This document shows positions 33,961-45,359 of a stretch of 64,000 bases of DNA, in pieces. The first letter of the stretch is position 1. Each line of letters opens with the position of its first letter. Origin of the DNA: Hyperoodon ampullatus (taxonomy: Eukaryota > Chordata > Mammalia > Artiodactyla > Ziphiidae); contig OX457058.1 of NCBI GenBank assembly GCA_949752795.1, positions 162,319,353 to 162,383,352 on the forward strand, read 5' to 3'. The position numbers and the translations under genes were made by a program. Under the pieces are notes generated by a model. The model was not told where the DNA came from. It saw only the letters and a list, made by a program, of their open reading frames with translations, and did no database searches.

Positions 33961-34180
33961 GGGACTTCCCTGGTGGCGCAGTGGTTGAGAGTCCACCTGC
34001 CGATGCAGGGGACACAGGTTCGTGCCCCGGTCCAGGAAGATCCCACATGCCATGGAGTGGCCGGGCCTGTGAGCCATGCCCACTGAGCCTGCGTGTCCAG
34101 AGCCTGTGCTCCGCAACGGGAGAGGCCACAACAGTGAGAGGCCCGCGTACTGCAAAAAAAAATTTTTTTTAATTAAAAAA
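33961..34180 (+). mobile_element. CHR-type SINE
   Basis: The head GGGACTTCCCTGGTGGCGCA and GGTTCGTGCCCC B-box are present, with the end GGCCCGCGTACTGC. The tail is A9, T8, then A-rich. TAAAAATAGA (33951-33960) and ATAAAATAGA (34181-34190) are a probable imperfect duplication. Confidence 0.95.
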
Positions 34181-34190
34181 ATAAAATAGA

Positions 34191-35095
34191 ATTTCGAGTT
34201 ATATTCAAGAAAATAAAATAGTTTCCTTTGAGCTTTACACAAACACATGGAGATGATGGAAATGATTTTGAATATTGGCAGACTTGAGAAGGGAAATGGA
34301 AGTTTCCTAAAGTGTATTACTGTAAGGTGTTAACCCTAATTCAGTATTTACTTGCAGACTTTCAGAAAATTAGCTCACTGTTCATTTTATATGATAACTT
34401 GTTAATATTGCATGAAATAACAAATTGGCACTGTAACTAAACAGAGATTCTGGGCAGTTATCATAAAAAGAACGATGAAAATCTAAGCATGGGAGTTAGG
34501 TTTTCACTGACAAATGGATTATTCTGCATAATGTGAAATTAGCCATTACTACTCTCTGGTCAGAGACACTTCAGTCTCAGTTTTAAATGTCATCATTATA
34601 CAAATCTTATTTATTATAATCATGGGTGAGATTTATTTTTTTAGAAGGAGAACCTACTATATCATTGTTACTTTTAAAACCTTAGGAATTTCACACTTAC
34701 CCAAATGAATGAGTGAAGTGTGGCCCTACAAGCATTCCTGTGATGGCAAAGCCATTCCAACAACATTCTTCATATGCTTGAAGCTGATGGCGTGCCCAGA
34801 CAATTGTTCCACTCTTCCCTATTTCCTCCAGTTTCTGAATCTCTTACATCCTGGTATTAAGTAGTAATCAAGCTCCCTACCACCCCGCAAGAAATAAAAT
34901 AAAATAAAATCCATGGAAAACACCATGGGAGTTTCTGTTGATGCAGTGCTGGAGACAAGAAGTCATACTAATAAATGGAACTCTAAACAGGAGCTGAAGT
35001 CATTTATTTAAAGTGGCAGGTGACCTCTTAAAAATCTCCAGTGGGGTGAGCAGGAGATAATTTGACCCAGGACTCATTTAAGCTGCTTCCCATTT
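34191..35095. other. Unique AT-rich spacer
   Basis: No gene. A short (AAATA)n lies at 34892-34910. Confidence 0.5.
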
Positions 35096-35105
35096 AGCTT
35101 TTTTT

Positions 35106-35310
35106 TTTCTTTTTTTTTTCGGTATACGGGCCTCTCACTGCTGGGGCCTCTCCCGTTGTGGAGCACAGGCTCCGGACGCGCAGGCCCAGCGGCCATGGCT
35201 CATGGGCCCAGCCACTCCGCGGCATGCGGGATCCTCCTGGACCGGGGCACGAACCCGCGTCCCCTGCACCAGCAGGCGGACTCCCAACCACCGCGCCACC
35301 AGGGAAGCCC
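35106..35310 (-). mobile_element. CHR-type SINE, antisense, CpG-rich
   Basis: Reverse complement of the short SINE with many intact CpGs, between perfect TAGCTTTTTT duplications (35096-35105 and 35311-35320). High CpG retention suggests youth. Confidence 0.95.
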
Positions 35311-35348
35311 TAGCTTTTTTATTATTATCCCCAAATGATGTTCCATCT

Positions 35349-35732
35349 TGTTATGAACAGAATTGTGTCCCACCCCCCAAATTTATACGTCAGAGTCCTA
35401 ACCCCTAGTGTAACTAATTAGGATATAGGGCCTTTAAAGATGTAATTAAATTTAAATGTGGCCATAAGGGTGGGGCCCTAGTCCCAGGGGACTGATGTTC
35501 TTATAAGAAAAGAAAGGGACACCAGGAGTGTGCCCGCGGAGAGGAAAGGCCATGTGAGGACATAGAAAGAAGACGGCCATCTGTAAGCCAGGAAGAGAGG
35601 TCTCAACCAGAAACCAACTCTGCTGACACCTTGATCTTGGACTTTCAGCCGCCAGAACTGTGAGAAAATAAATTTCTATTCTTCAAGTCACCCTGTAGCA
35701 TTCTATTACGGCAGCCTAGGCAGACTAATATA
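35349..35732 (+). mobile_element. MLT1A-like MaLR solo LTR
   Basis: TGTTATGAACAGAATTGTGT, GAGTCCTAACCCCTAGTG, ATAGGGCCTTTAAAGATGTA, GTTCTTATAAGAAAAGAAAG, GAAGACGGCCATCTGTAAGC, CTGCTGACACCTTGATCTTG and GCAGCCTAGGCAGACTAATA follow the MLT1 LTR consensus in order. No internal region. Confidence 0.85.
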
Positions 35733-36745
35733 TACCTGCAGTCACAGAGGACAACCAGACGTATTAAAAGAAAATGTCCTTCATTCTTCAAATGCTTGTC
35801 CATTTATGAAGCCACCTTGCCTGAAGACAATAATAACAACAGCAGAAACCTACTGAACTCTTTGTCTTGATGGGTACTGTTTTTAAATATTTTAATTTCA
35901 TAAAGTAAGTCACATTGTTACTTCTGTTTTACAGAGGAGAAAAGTGGTCAGTATAAGTAACCAACAAGTCAAATAACGTACTCTGAATGTTATAACTAAA
36001 GTGAACTTCAGAGTAACATGTTTATAAGTCCTGTTACTATCTGGGGAAAAACACAAGTGTGTCTTGGAGTGGTACATTTAAAAGTGCTTCTTTAACAAAC
36101 GTGAAAACTTTAAACTTTCCACAATTTAATAAAGCTTTTTGTTCATAAATTTTATAATGTATTGGAAGTCTCAAAAAAGGATATCTCTAAGAAAATCACC
36201 ATAGAGACGTATTGAGTTGTACTTATCAAGTTCATTTCCCTAAACAAAGAGGAAATAGCTTGTATTTGAAAACAATTGTGAGATTACACAGAAGGATTAT
36301 TTTTTGTTAATATTTAATATAGAAGATAATCACTGTTTGGTTTACTTGCTGGTTTTTACATATCCCTGTTTTAAAGTTGAGTCATTTTCTTTTGAATCCC
36401 ACAATGGGCTTAGTGGCCAACATGTTTCCAGGAGGTAGAAAAGCTACTATAAGCTAATTTTTAACTTGTCAGCAAGTAAAAATCTAACTAATGTTGATCT
36501 TTCTCTGACAGCACTTGCTTGGAAGGTTCTATAGCTTTGATTAATATTTAAACACTAGGGCTTTCAAAGCAAATTTACAGTCTGAAATTACTAAAGCTAC
36601 AATAAATACAGAAACATGTTGCTGCTTTATTTTCTATGTGAGTTTAAAAGAACATTCATTAGGAATAAGCAAGTACAGGAAGGAGGAATTTTGTTTTCAG
36701 TTTGTTTTTTTCTCATTGACTGTTAGAAATTTGCACTGTGAGAAA
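35733..36745. other. Unique AT-rich spacer
   Basis: No gene or named repeat seen. Confidence 0.5.
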
Positions 36746-36749
36746 TAAC

Positions 36750-36968
36750 AGTATGGTGGTTTTGTTTACTAGCTCTAAAGCTAGTCTGGATGTGAATGCT
36801 GGCTCTACCACTGGATGGCTCTGTCACATTGGCCAAGTTACTTCTTCCAGCCCCTCAGTTTACTCATCTGTATAATGAGAATTTTAGCACCTTAAATGAC
36901 TCACAACAGATATACTGCAAAGAACAGTGCCTAGCACACAATAAGTGTTCCACATATGCTAGTGGTTA
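36750..36968 (+). repeat. MIR SINE, nearly complete
   Basis: GTATGGTGGTTTTGTTTACT, GTGAATGCTGGCTCTACCAC, CATTGGCCAAGTTACTTC, CCCTCAGTTTACTCATCTGT and AACAGTGCCTAGCACACAAT give an almost full sense MIR. Confidence 0.9.
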
Positions 36969-37014
36969 ACATTTCCTAAAAATATAGTATTTAAATAAAG
37001 TCATGTTTCTATGA

Positions 37015-37300
37015 CTTTCAACAGATATTTATTAAGTCCATACCATGGGCAAGACCTGGTTGTAAAGAGTTAAATAATTCAAAGTACTTGTTTTCTAGCA
37101 TCTAGCATTATAGTGGAGCCATCAGACACAAAAATTGCTGATAGGTGCTGTCTACTGAGCTACCTATTAGAACATGGACCTGGGAAATTGAAACAAGCTC
37201 TGGGAAGGGCTTTCTGGAAGGGGTATTTAGGAGCTGAGTTTTGCAACTTTGATGACTCAGACTTAGGAGAGGATATGGAGACAACCATTTCTACTAGATG
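37015..37300 (-). mobile_element. L2 fragment, antisense
   Basis: CAACAGATATTTATTAAGTC, CATACCATGGGCAAGACC, TTTTCTAGCATCTAGC, then GGGCTTTCTGGAAGGGGTAT and AGGAGCTGAGTTTTGCAAC follow antisense L2. The 62-codon + frame at 37113-37301 lies in it. Confidence 0.65.
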
Positions 37301-37483
37301 AAACAACATGGCAAAGATTTAATAGCCTGAGGAATTTGGGAAACTAAACACAGCTGCACCTAGCTGATGAAATGTACATAAAGGGCCCATGAGGAAACCA
37401 AGCTGAGAATTAAAGATTGATCCTACATCTTCTCACATTTCCTAGTTTTCTACAGGTGGTCTCTTTCTTCTGGGATCAATAAT

Positions 37484-37737
37484 TGAATTCTGACTATGGC
37501 TGGCAGTGAAGCCAGTATCTAGAACCTTGCCAGTTGTGCTGGCAGAGGGAAAGAGAGCTCTGCAGAGTCTTGCACTGGCACTTATGTGTTTTACCTTGGA
37601 AGACACATATGTCATTATACTTGCAACTGATTGGCTGGTACTAGATCCATGGTCCCTCACAACCACAAGGGAGCCAGGAAGTGCAGCCCTACCATGTGCT
37701 CAAAAATAAAAAAAAGCCAGAAATATGTGGTGAACAG
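37484..37737 (+). repeat. Left arm of a ~250-bp inverted repeat
   Basis: This segment is the reverse complement of 39107-39362. In the cleanest ~197 bases I count about 21 mismatches by eye, almost all transitions. It contains GGCAGAGGGAAAGAGAGCTC, AAGACACATATGTCATTATA, ACTAGATCCATGGTCCCTCA and ACAAGGGAGCCAGGAAGTGC, and the match runs to TATGTGGTGAAC. The last third resembles an old interspersed repeat also present at about 50525-50880. Confidence 0.8.
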
Positions 37738-38965
37738 TGGTGATTATGAGGGGTAAAAGAAATAGCATGATAACACTTTCCTTAGTTGTCTGAAATGGGT
37801 CAACACTCCTATAAATAACTAGGTCAAAATCATCTCCATCTAAGTGATATGGTTAATTGGACATCATCCAAAATACACTAGTAATGGAGTGGACTAATCT
37901 CACCAGCAGTTGAATATATTTTAATATGCAGCTCAAAGATGGCTAAACAAGTGTTGGTCCAGAGAGCACTATAATATATTTAAATTAAAGCTCTGTATTA
38001 AATAGCTGTATTTCAATTTATTGAAATACAATAAAATTTCACATCTGGTTAAAGAATACACATTGTCTAAATTACGGAGATGAGAAATTGCCAGCTGAGT
38101 GTGAAAGCAGCTTCAATTAATGATGGCTATTTATGACCCAGCCTGTTCCTTTGATGCATACAAAACTATGGAGCTTGTGGCACACAAAAGCCTGAATAGC
38201 TGCAGAAAGATTCGAGATGGGAGAAATGTTTAATCATGCCAGTTTTATTGTAGGTCGGCAAGGCCATGTCTTCAGGTGAGCCTAATCAACAATATTAAAA
38301 TGAATAATTTACCCCACTCTGACTTAAAGCTGACTATTCTATCCCTAAGGAAGAATAACACGGGTCTTTGCAACACTTTACCCTGATCGCTTGTAATGCT
38401 CATCAATCTGACAACAAACAGTGCATAAATCTGTTTTTCAGCAACAGATGGGTCTAAGGTGTCGATTAAAAATGACCGAGCAGAAACTGGAACATGATTA
38501 CCAAATCCATAGTGCCCAATGCCCTTCACTGACTCATGCACAGCTACTTCATTAAGAAGAATGAACTAAATGAAATCCTCTTTCAAAAAATTGAATCGTC
38601 AGGAACACTTTATGAGCTATCTGAGAGACAATTTTTTCTGAGACAAAAAGATGAGTTTCCAACTGACAGTCTTGAGAATTCAACCCATGCCCCTTCTAAT
38701 TTTTCTTTCTTCCCTTAATGAACAAAGATCATAGAGTCAAATTGCATTTGCCACTTCTGTAGACAAGTCGGACAGTAAACTAGTTTCCACCTAGTGCTTC
38801 CTTAATATTACAGGAGCTCAATTCAAGAGAGCAAGTTGTGTTGTTAAAGGGCAAATGAGAGGTACTCATGTTACTATTTAGAACCAAAGGGGAGTGGCAA
38901 ATGAGATCTGTGATATGAGTTCTAGAGTCAATGATTGCTTACCAGAAACCACTGGAGAATAAAGG
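37738..38965. other. Unique DNA between inverted arms
   Basis: No gene is assignable. At about 38040-38560 the sequence keeps several CpG sites and has no recognisable repeat. A minus-strand frame of 89 codons (38272-38541) has protein-like composition but no domain or family that I recognise. Confidence 0.5.
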
Positions 38966-38969
38966 ATTC

Positions 38970-39105
38970 TCCACTTCTATAGAAGAGGAAGCTGAGGCAA
39001 GGAGCCACCTAGCAGCTAAGTCACTTGCCCAGAGTAAGACATACCATTAGTAACTGCCAAAGCCTCCAATCAAGCCCAGGTCCAAAGGGCTCTGTGCTTG
39101 TCATT
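38970..39105 (-). repeat. MIR SINE, antisense
   Basis: AGAAGAGGAAGCTGAGGCAA, CTAAGTCACTTGCCCAGAGT and TCAAGCCCAGGTCCAAAGGG match antisense MIR. It ends where the right inverted arm begins. Confidence 0.75.
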
Positions 39106-39106
39106 C

Positions 39107-39362
39107 GTGCAGTTCACCACATATTTATGGCTCTCTACCTTTTGGGCGCATGGTAGGATTGCACTTCCTGGCTCCCTTGTGGTTGGGAGGGACCATGGAT
39201 CTAGTACTAGTCAATCAGTTGCAAGCACAATGACATATGTGTCTTCTAAGCTAAAGCATATAAGTACCAGTGCAAGGCTCTGCAGAGCTCTTTTTCCCTC
39301 TGCCAGCACAGCTGGCAAGATTCCAGGTACTGGTTTCACTGCCAACCAGAATTTCAGAGTGA
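39107..39362 (-). repeat. Right arm of a ~250-bp inverted repeat
   Basis: Reverse complement of 37484-37737. It contains GCACTTCCTGGCTCCCTTGT, GGACCATGGATCTAGTACTA, AATGACATATGTGTCTTCTA and GAGCTCTTTTTCCCTCTGCC. The arms are separated by about 1.37 kb. Apparent protein similarity between frames of the two arms only reflects this DNA repeat. Confidence 0.8.
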
Positions 39363-40600
39363 GGTGAAGGGGAGCAGAGGCCCCACTCAATTTGCAAAGC
39401 AGCATTGGAACAAAGCAGACTTTTCTTCTTTATAGCCTCTGGGATTTGCGTCTGTTGATTTACACAGTCCAACTTCACCTACCTGGATGGAGGAAGACCA
39501 TGAAGCTTATTCTGCCTATAATGGAGCCCACATCCTAGGGATATCATCATAAAGCCAAGTTGCATGGGACACAGATAAATCTTCATGAAGGAGTCAGTAT
39601 GAGATTTGGGCCTTAAAAGAATGGGAAAAAGGGCCAGAGTAAGCAATTTGGAATTCCAGGAGTAAACCAAGTGTAGAGACTAAATATACTTGCCTTTCAT
39701 GGAGGACCAGAAAGAAACTTCCTGAAGAATCTAAGGTAAGTGTCAGGAAACAATTGGAACTTAAGAAATAATGAGTTACAGAGTGGAAATAGTGAAATTG
39801 GAACTTACTCAAAGTATCTCTTCCCAGTATAACAAGGCCCACTTGTAGATAACTATGTGTTTTTATGATCATAGCATCACTGTTGGAAATACTGTACAAT
39901 GCCAGTACCTCCACAGCCCTCAGGATGAGAAGATATTATTACAGTCTCTTTTCTAATTCTTTGCACGTGTTTCTAAAATAGCTTTCTTGATAGTAAACTT
40001 AACACATGTGCTATCTTAGGAGCCCTCATTGGGCTATAAACCCTCTGAAGGAACATTTGGATGGGAAAACTCTAGCTTAAAAAAAAAAGTGTCTCATTCC
40101 AACATGTGTCAAGGAGTGCTTTTCAAAGGATCATTTTGGGAAACGCTGAGGGCATTTGCATTAGACTTTGCACAACCATTCAGGGACCTGAATGTCTTTG
40201 TGCTGGTCCTGGAAACTGATGAAGAGCCATATCCCTGCTATGATGATCAATGGAAAGGGAGCTTTGTGTAAGGTACACAAGGCTTTCTGAAATTCCGGAC
40301 TGAACTTGAGCAAGTTTTTAGATGTTATAGAAACAGATCTGGAAAGTGTGGCCAGAGGAAAAAAAATAAGAAATAGAGATGGCTCCACCAAACTGCCTGA
40401 TTAATGGAATGTATTAGCAGAGGGGAAAGCTCAGAATCTTGTTCTTCTAGTAACCAATTCTATCCTGTTTTAACTGAAGCTTTGCTGATACTTATTCTGA
40501 CAAAACCTGGAGGCAACCCCGTTACACTGAATTCTTCCCTTGAAGCTCTAGGTTGGGTAAGGCCTTCTTAACTGGGGCTTCCATTAAATTCTATACATAG
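39363..40600. other. Unique spacer
   Basis: No gene. Overlapping frames on both strands (39594-40271) have no recognisable domains. Confidence 0.5.
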
Positions 40601-40604
40601 CACA

Positions 40605-40790
40605 ATCAGTATGTTTGGCATATTGCATTATAGTTTCTATTTACATCTGTGTCTGACTCTTCCACAAGACCAAAGGATTTTAGTGTCCACCATTGTCTCT
40701 GCAGTACCCAGGGCAGAGACAGAAACAAAGTAACTCAAAGCAAGCTTATTAAATAAAAATAATCAATGAAATAAGGAATAAATAAACTTG
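40605..40790 (+). repeat. L2 3'-end fragment
   Basis: TTATAGTTTCTATTTACATC, TGACTCTTCCACAAGACC, TCTCTGCAGTACCCAGGGCA and AATCAATGAAATAAGGAATA follow the sense L2 terminus. Diverged. Confidence 0.5.
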
Positions 40791-40974
40791 ATGCTAAATG
40801 ATAGACATGTGGAAAAGGTAACATTCTCCTTTGTTTTACAAATAAACCTCAGCAGAAGTCCCATCATCTTACATTGTAAAAGTATTGCAAATGCTTCATT
40901 TTGTACTGTCAGATTCAGTCTCACATATTACATTCTAAACTATGTACATATCAATTGCCCCAAAACCATCTAAT

Positions 40975-41060
40975 AACAATATATTATCATCTTTGGCTTT
41001 TAGATGAAAAACTAAAGCTCAGAGTGGTTAGGTGCCATAAGGGAAACAATCTTTTTAGGA
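40975..41060 (-). repeat. MIR fragment, antisense
   Basis: ATTATCATCTTTGGCTTTTA, GATGAAAAACTAAAGCTCAG and AGTGGTTAGGTGCC are the central antisense MIR core only. Confidence 0.55.
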
Positions 41061-41254
41061 GACAAGGATATACACTTTCTAATTGGATGACTTTATTTTA
41101 GGGATAGTGAGCCTGATGACTCTAAAGCATGAGTAAAATTTCCCTACTGCTTGTAATTCCAAACAATTCAAAATAACATTATTCACATGAACTCATAGAG
41201 CAGAGACATTCTCATAAAGAAGATGTCTTAAACAGAATTTTGTAATTAGGGTGC

Positions 41255-41490
41255 AGTATTGTCTCTAAGAGCAAAGACTGGGACATAGACTACATGGGTT
41301 CAAATTTCAGCTCTATGTAACATGTGGAAAGATTTCTCTGTCTCAGTTTCCTCATCTGCAATAAGAGGTTGATAATACTTACCTCATATGGTTGTCAGGA
41401 GGATTAAATTACTGAATAGTTATCAAATACTTAGGACAGTTGTTACCATATAGCCACAGCTTAATAGGTATTAGCTACCATTTGTATCCT
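41255..41490 (+). repeat. MIR SINE
   Basis: CTAAGAGCAAAGACTGGGAC, ATGGGTTCAAATTTCAGCTC, TCTCAGTTTCCTCATCTGCA, ATACTTACCTCATATGGTTG and CAGGAGGATTAAATTACTGA give nearly complete sense MIR. Confidence 0.9.
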
Positions 41491-41589
41491 CACTGGAATT
41501 ATTTGAGTCAACTTTTAGGTCATTATTGTCAATGTTACTGAAAACAGAGTAGACAAATGCTATTTTTTATGTATTACTGTAGTAAGACT

Positions 41590-42135
41590 CGAGATTGTGG
41601 CTCTAGCATGGAAGACCCTTCATGATCTAGAAAGCCATGAAGGATCTGGGATTTCCTTTTGTGGTCTCTAAGCTCTACCCACCTTGAACCTACTCTTTTG
41701 CTGTGTTCAGGTGTTTGCATGCTCTGAAAAGTGGGAGGCCTCTAGGGTCTTCAGGTCTTTATGCAGCTGCTCATTCTGCATAGACTACGGTCTCCTCTTC
41801 ACTTCTTGTCCCTTTGCCTGGAAAATTCCTTGTACTCCTTTAGGATTCAAAGTAAAAATCATCTACAAATCTAAAAATCAACTACTCTGCGAAGACTCCC
41901 ATGCATCCCTTGCTCGCAAACCTGGCTAAGAGCCCCTTCTAAGTACTTCTGCAGTCCCTGTACCTACCACTCTGATCATCCTTATCTGATCTTTTGTCCC
42001 TATGCCTGGATGCCTACCCCAGTGGACAACAAACTAGGGCCAGGAGTTGAGTGTTTTCACCTTTATATTTGTCACAACTGGCACTACACCTGGAACAGCT
42101 GAGCCCTTAGTAGATGTTGTATGAATAAACAGGTG
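41590..42135 (+). mobile_element. L2 LINE 3' portion
   Basis: GAAGACCCTTCATGATCTAG, CTCTTCACTTCTTGTCCC, TTTGCCTGGAAAATTCCTTG, TAGGATTCAAAGTAAAAATC, GAAGACTCCCATGCATCC and TACACCTGGAACAGCTGAGC, then TAGTAGATGTTGTATGAATA, follow the sense L2 3' region to its end. Confidence 0.8.
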
Positions 42136-42175
42136 AGAAATAGCTTTCAAGTGGATTAGATTCGATTGCCTAGAA

Positions 42176-42356
42176 CAGTACTTCCCAAACATTTTCAAAT
42201 CAGGGCACACAACACAATAGAAAAGAGAATGGGCAGTTTGTTTTTATCTGAGACGGATGCTGCAGGCCCCAATCAAGCTGGAGAACTGAGGGAGCACCAT
42301 TTCCCTGCACCCAAGCCTGGAGGGACACCCCCCAAGCTAAGAAGCTCTGAGTTAGA
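42176..42356 (+). mobile_element. Possible hAT-type nonautonomous DNA transposon
   Basis: CAGTACTTCCCAAAC at one end and the reverse complement of GCTTCTTAGCTTGG at the other give weak terminal inverted repeats of the hAT kind, with TTTCAAATCAGGGCACAC inside. Target-site duplication is not clear. Family not named. Confidence 0.45.
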
Positions 42357-42586
42357 GCACAGAATATGACAATTGAAATCTCAGCCTCCTACTTTTGCAT
42401 CCCTCTTCACTCTGTCTTCCTCAGGTAAGTCCCATGAATTAAAGGTGAGGTTTCACTTTAATAACCGTGAAGGTAGCATGTTTAACCCATTGGTTGGAGC
42501 AATCAGAGGTGCAGCATCTAGCGCCCTCTCTGCCATGCAGAGAGTAGCATCGAATGCCCTTGTCTTCCTTCCTTCCTTATAAAGAG

Positions 42587-42655
42587 GAGCTGATAATACC
42601 TGCCCTGGCGACCCTGTGGGACGGTTGTCAGGATAATGTAACATGCTACAAACTC
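42587..42655 (+). repeat. MIR fragment
   Basis: GAGCTGATAATACCTGCCCT, CTGTGGGACGGTTGTCAGGA and TAATGTAACATGCTACAAAC match the 3' core of sense MIR. Confidence 0.55.
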
Positions 42656-42823
42656 TATCTGAGATAAACAAAATTCTATAGAAATATAGTAATGAATTGC
42701 AAATATATACTCCTAGTGTGTGAAATGGTGTTATCCTTTCTAAGTAGGTTGAATTTATAATGTATCTGATAAACCAGGACATAAATGAAAGTGAAATGAG
42801 GTGCCATTAAGAACTACAACAGG

Positions 42824-43022
42824 GGCTTCCCTGGTGGCGCAGTGGTTGAGAGTCCGCCTGCCGATGCAGGGGACACGGGTTCATGCTCCGGTCTGGGAAG
42901 ATCCCACATGCTGCGGAGCAGCTGGGCCCGTGAGCCATGGCCACTGAGCCTGAGCGTCCGGAGCCTGTGCTCCGCAACGGGAGAGAACGGGAGAGGCCAC
43001 AACAATGAGAGGCCTGCGTACC

Positions 43023-43052
<30 letters not shown>
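42824..43052 (+). mobile_element. CHR-type SINE with internal 10-bp duplication
   Basis: A short-form SINE, CpG-rich, with an A-tail of about 30. AACGGGAGAG is present twice in tandem near 42976-42995. Target-site duplication AACTACAACAGG lies at 42812-42823 and 43053-43064; the final G may be ambiguous with the SINE start. Confidence 0.95.
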
Positions 43053-43056
<4 letters not shown>

Positions 43057-43064
43057 ACAACAGG

Positions 43065-43690
43065 CAATCAAGAGGACGTTTCCAGGAACACCAGCTTCCA
43101 AATTACTTTGCGTATTCTAGAAGATGCTAGAATTTGAAATGTTTCTTTCCGCGGTATATTTTTCGGCTGTGCAGTGCCAGAACACCCTTTATATTGGGGG
43201 CATTGCCTACCTTTTAGAGGGAGCAAAGCAAGATCTTTGCCTTGCGCTCCTCCACCCCAATGCCCGCCGCTGAGACATATGCATAGCACCCTGACCCTGT
43301 CAATCAGACATGCCTGGGCCAGACCAGGGGCACAAGGAAGCAGGAGTTTCTCCACATCCCTGTAGACAACCATGGTGGCAGCTGTAATAGTTTCCGGAGG
43401 AGGCAGCAATAGTGGTTTTAGCGGTGAGCTCTGATTGGTTCAGTGCTACAAGGTGGTAGAGTCCCTGCCCAAAGACGAAGGAATGCTGCCTCCAAAGTGT
43501 CAGCTCCCCGGCCTGATTATCAATGTTGTTTCCACCTCCTTGACTTCCAAGTCCAGGTCTGTGGCCATCCCCAGGGATCTGTGAACTACCTTTAATCTGT
43601 ACCCTTTGATGCATCTCTTTTCTGTTTAAATTAGCCAGACTTGGTTTCTCCTGCTCACAAATCTAGAAGCACCCTAATAAAATAAAATTA
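43065..43690. other. Unique, locally CpG-enriched spacer
   Basis: No gene is assignable. It is richer in GC and CpG than its surroundings (for example TTCCGCGGTATA, GCCCGCCGCTGAG, TTTCCGGAGG). A 104-codon minus frame at 43300-43614 has no recognised domain. It could be an old repeat of an unidentified family. Confidence 0.45.
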
Positions 43691-43805
43691 ATTTTACAGA
43701 TGAAGCAACCAAGGAACTGAAACTTTCTCACTGTCACATAGCTACAAAGAGTCAGAACTAGAGACCAGATCTACTGCTCCTGGTCTAGAGAGCTTTGTAC
43801 ACAGC
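43690..43805 (-). repeat. MIR SINE, antisense
   Basis: AATTTTACAGATGAAGCAAC, CAAGGAACTGAAACTTTCTC, GTCACATAGCTACAAAGAGT and ACCAGATCTACTGCTCCTGG match antisense MIR. Confidence 0.75.
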
Positions 43806-45355
43806 ACACAACCCAGCACACTGAAGGTACCCAATAAGCATTAGTTTAACTTACTATTTCATGTGTTCTTGTTATATTTGTTTTAAGAATGCTATCTACT
43901 AGGTCACAATTTTAGATTGATAACAGATGAAATTATTCTTACAAAATATGGTACAATTATTCAAGTAACAATTAGGGAAACTCTAACTGTGGTTAAAAAC
44001 TAAGAAAAAACAAAAACATGGGAAATTCCTTCTATAGCATTTATTTCTCAGAAAAGACATATTTTATCTTAGGAACTAAGAACTAAAATTAAGTAACGTG
44101 TTGAAAAGAGAAATGTAGGCATATTAAATGGGTAAGAGCATATATATATTTTTTCTATACTGGGATTTCCTGGTCTCAAAAACAGAGCATTTTATATTGA
44201 TGTGGTTTGATTGATAAAAGTTAGCAAGAACTAGGTACTTACCTCTTTGGAAAGAAACATTACTGGAATGGATATTCTTTTCCATCTGTTCCTGAAAGGC
44301 ACACCTCTGTTGTGATGTTTTAGGAAAATTTAATATGGGTGAATCTATTTCCCTGAAAAAGATCTTCCAAGTCTGCACATCATTCCAGCAGGGTAGTTTT
44401 AATGTACATCTGTTGTTGCCTATAATAATGCATTTTCCTTTCCTTTTCCTCTTTTACTTATTAGGTATCAAATATGCTTCCACTTCTCAAACTGTTGCCA
44501 AAATACTCCTAACAGCCGGGGCAGTGAGTACATGGAAATGCATTTATAAGGGCTGCTTCCATCACTTCACCTGGCTTAGCTTTGCAGGGACCCTTAACTG
44601 ATCTGAATCTCTCAGCTTTTAAAACCAAGAAGGCAACTTGAAGTCCAGAAAATCTGCCCCAGCTGCATTTCCCATTTTGGCCCTGGACTCAAGGAAGTAC
44701 TTGAGTTCTCAAAGCTGCCAGGACATATTTTCTCAAACTTGGAACTCAAGTTACCACAGAACAGCTTCCATGGAAGTCTCCTTAGACTTCTAAAATCCTC
44801 CAGTATCAGCAAAAATAGAACACATAACCATTAAACAAATTAGTCTGAAATCTGTTTAGAGCCCAAGAAGTGGTTGTCACACATCTGGAAAAAGAGTATA
44901 AAATGTGCTGAGTAAGGAGGGAGAACCTAGGAAGAGGAAAATATTAATTGAGTGGGTCAAGAAAAAAAGATGAATAGAAAGATATCAAGCAATCATGGAT
45001 GCAAAGTCATTAGCGGATGTTGGTTTGTTTGCAGAAATGGAGAGCACAGGTCTTTGCCAGAGAAGACTAGTCCCAAGATGCAAAATTGTTGCCTTTGTGT
45101 TTCCCTCGTTGCTCCCCATTTAGTGCTTCCTTCTCACTCCACCCAAAACTTTTAACTTTACACAGACACCTCTGCTTACATTACCCTTGCATAATGCAGC
45201 CAGGTTGAAACAACCTTAACATTGCACAGGGGTGCCTCTTTCCTGCTCTACTTATTTGGGTCCCAGAACCTTAAATATTGCTCACTAGTTGGCTCCAACT
45301 TATACAATGTTTACCTCTTATTTAGTCCAATTTTTGTAACCCAGGTGACACTGAT
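43806..45355. other. Unique spacer
   Basis: No gene. The 88-codon frame at 44335-44601 is unsupported by any domain. Confidence 0.5.
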
Positions 45356-45359
45356 AAGA

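Noticed and set aside
37506..39405. Apparent pair of homologous small proteins at 37.5 and 39.2 kb
   Set aside because: Both strands of both arms give similar peptides because the DNA itself is an inverted repeat. There is no sign of codon-level constraint.
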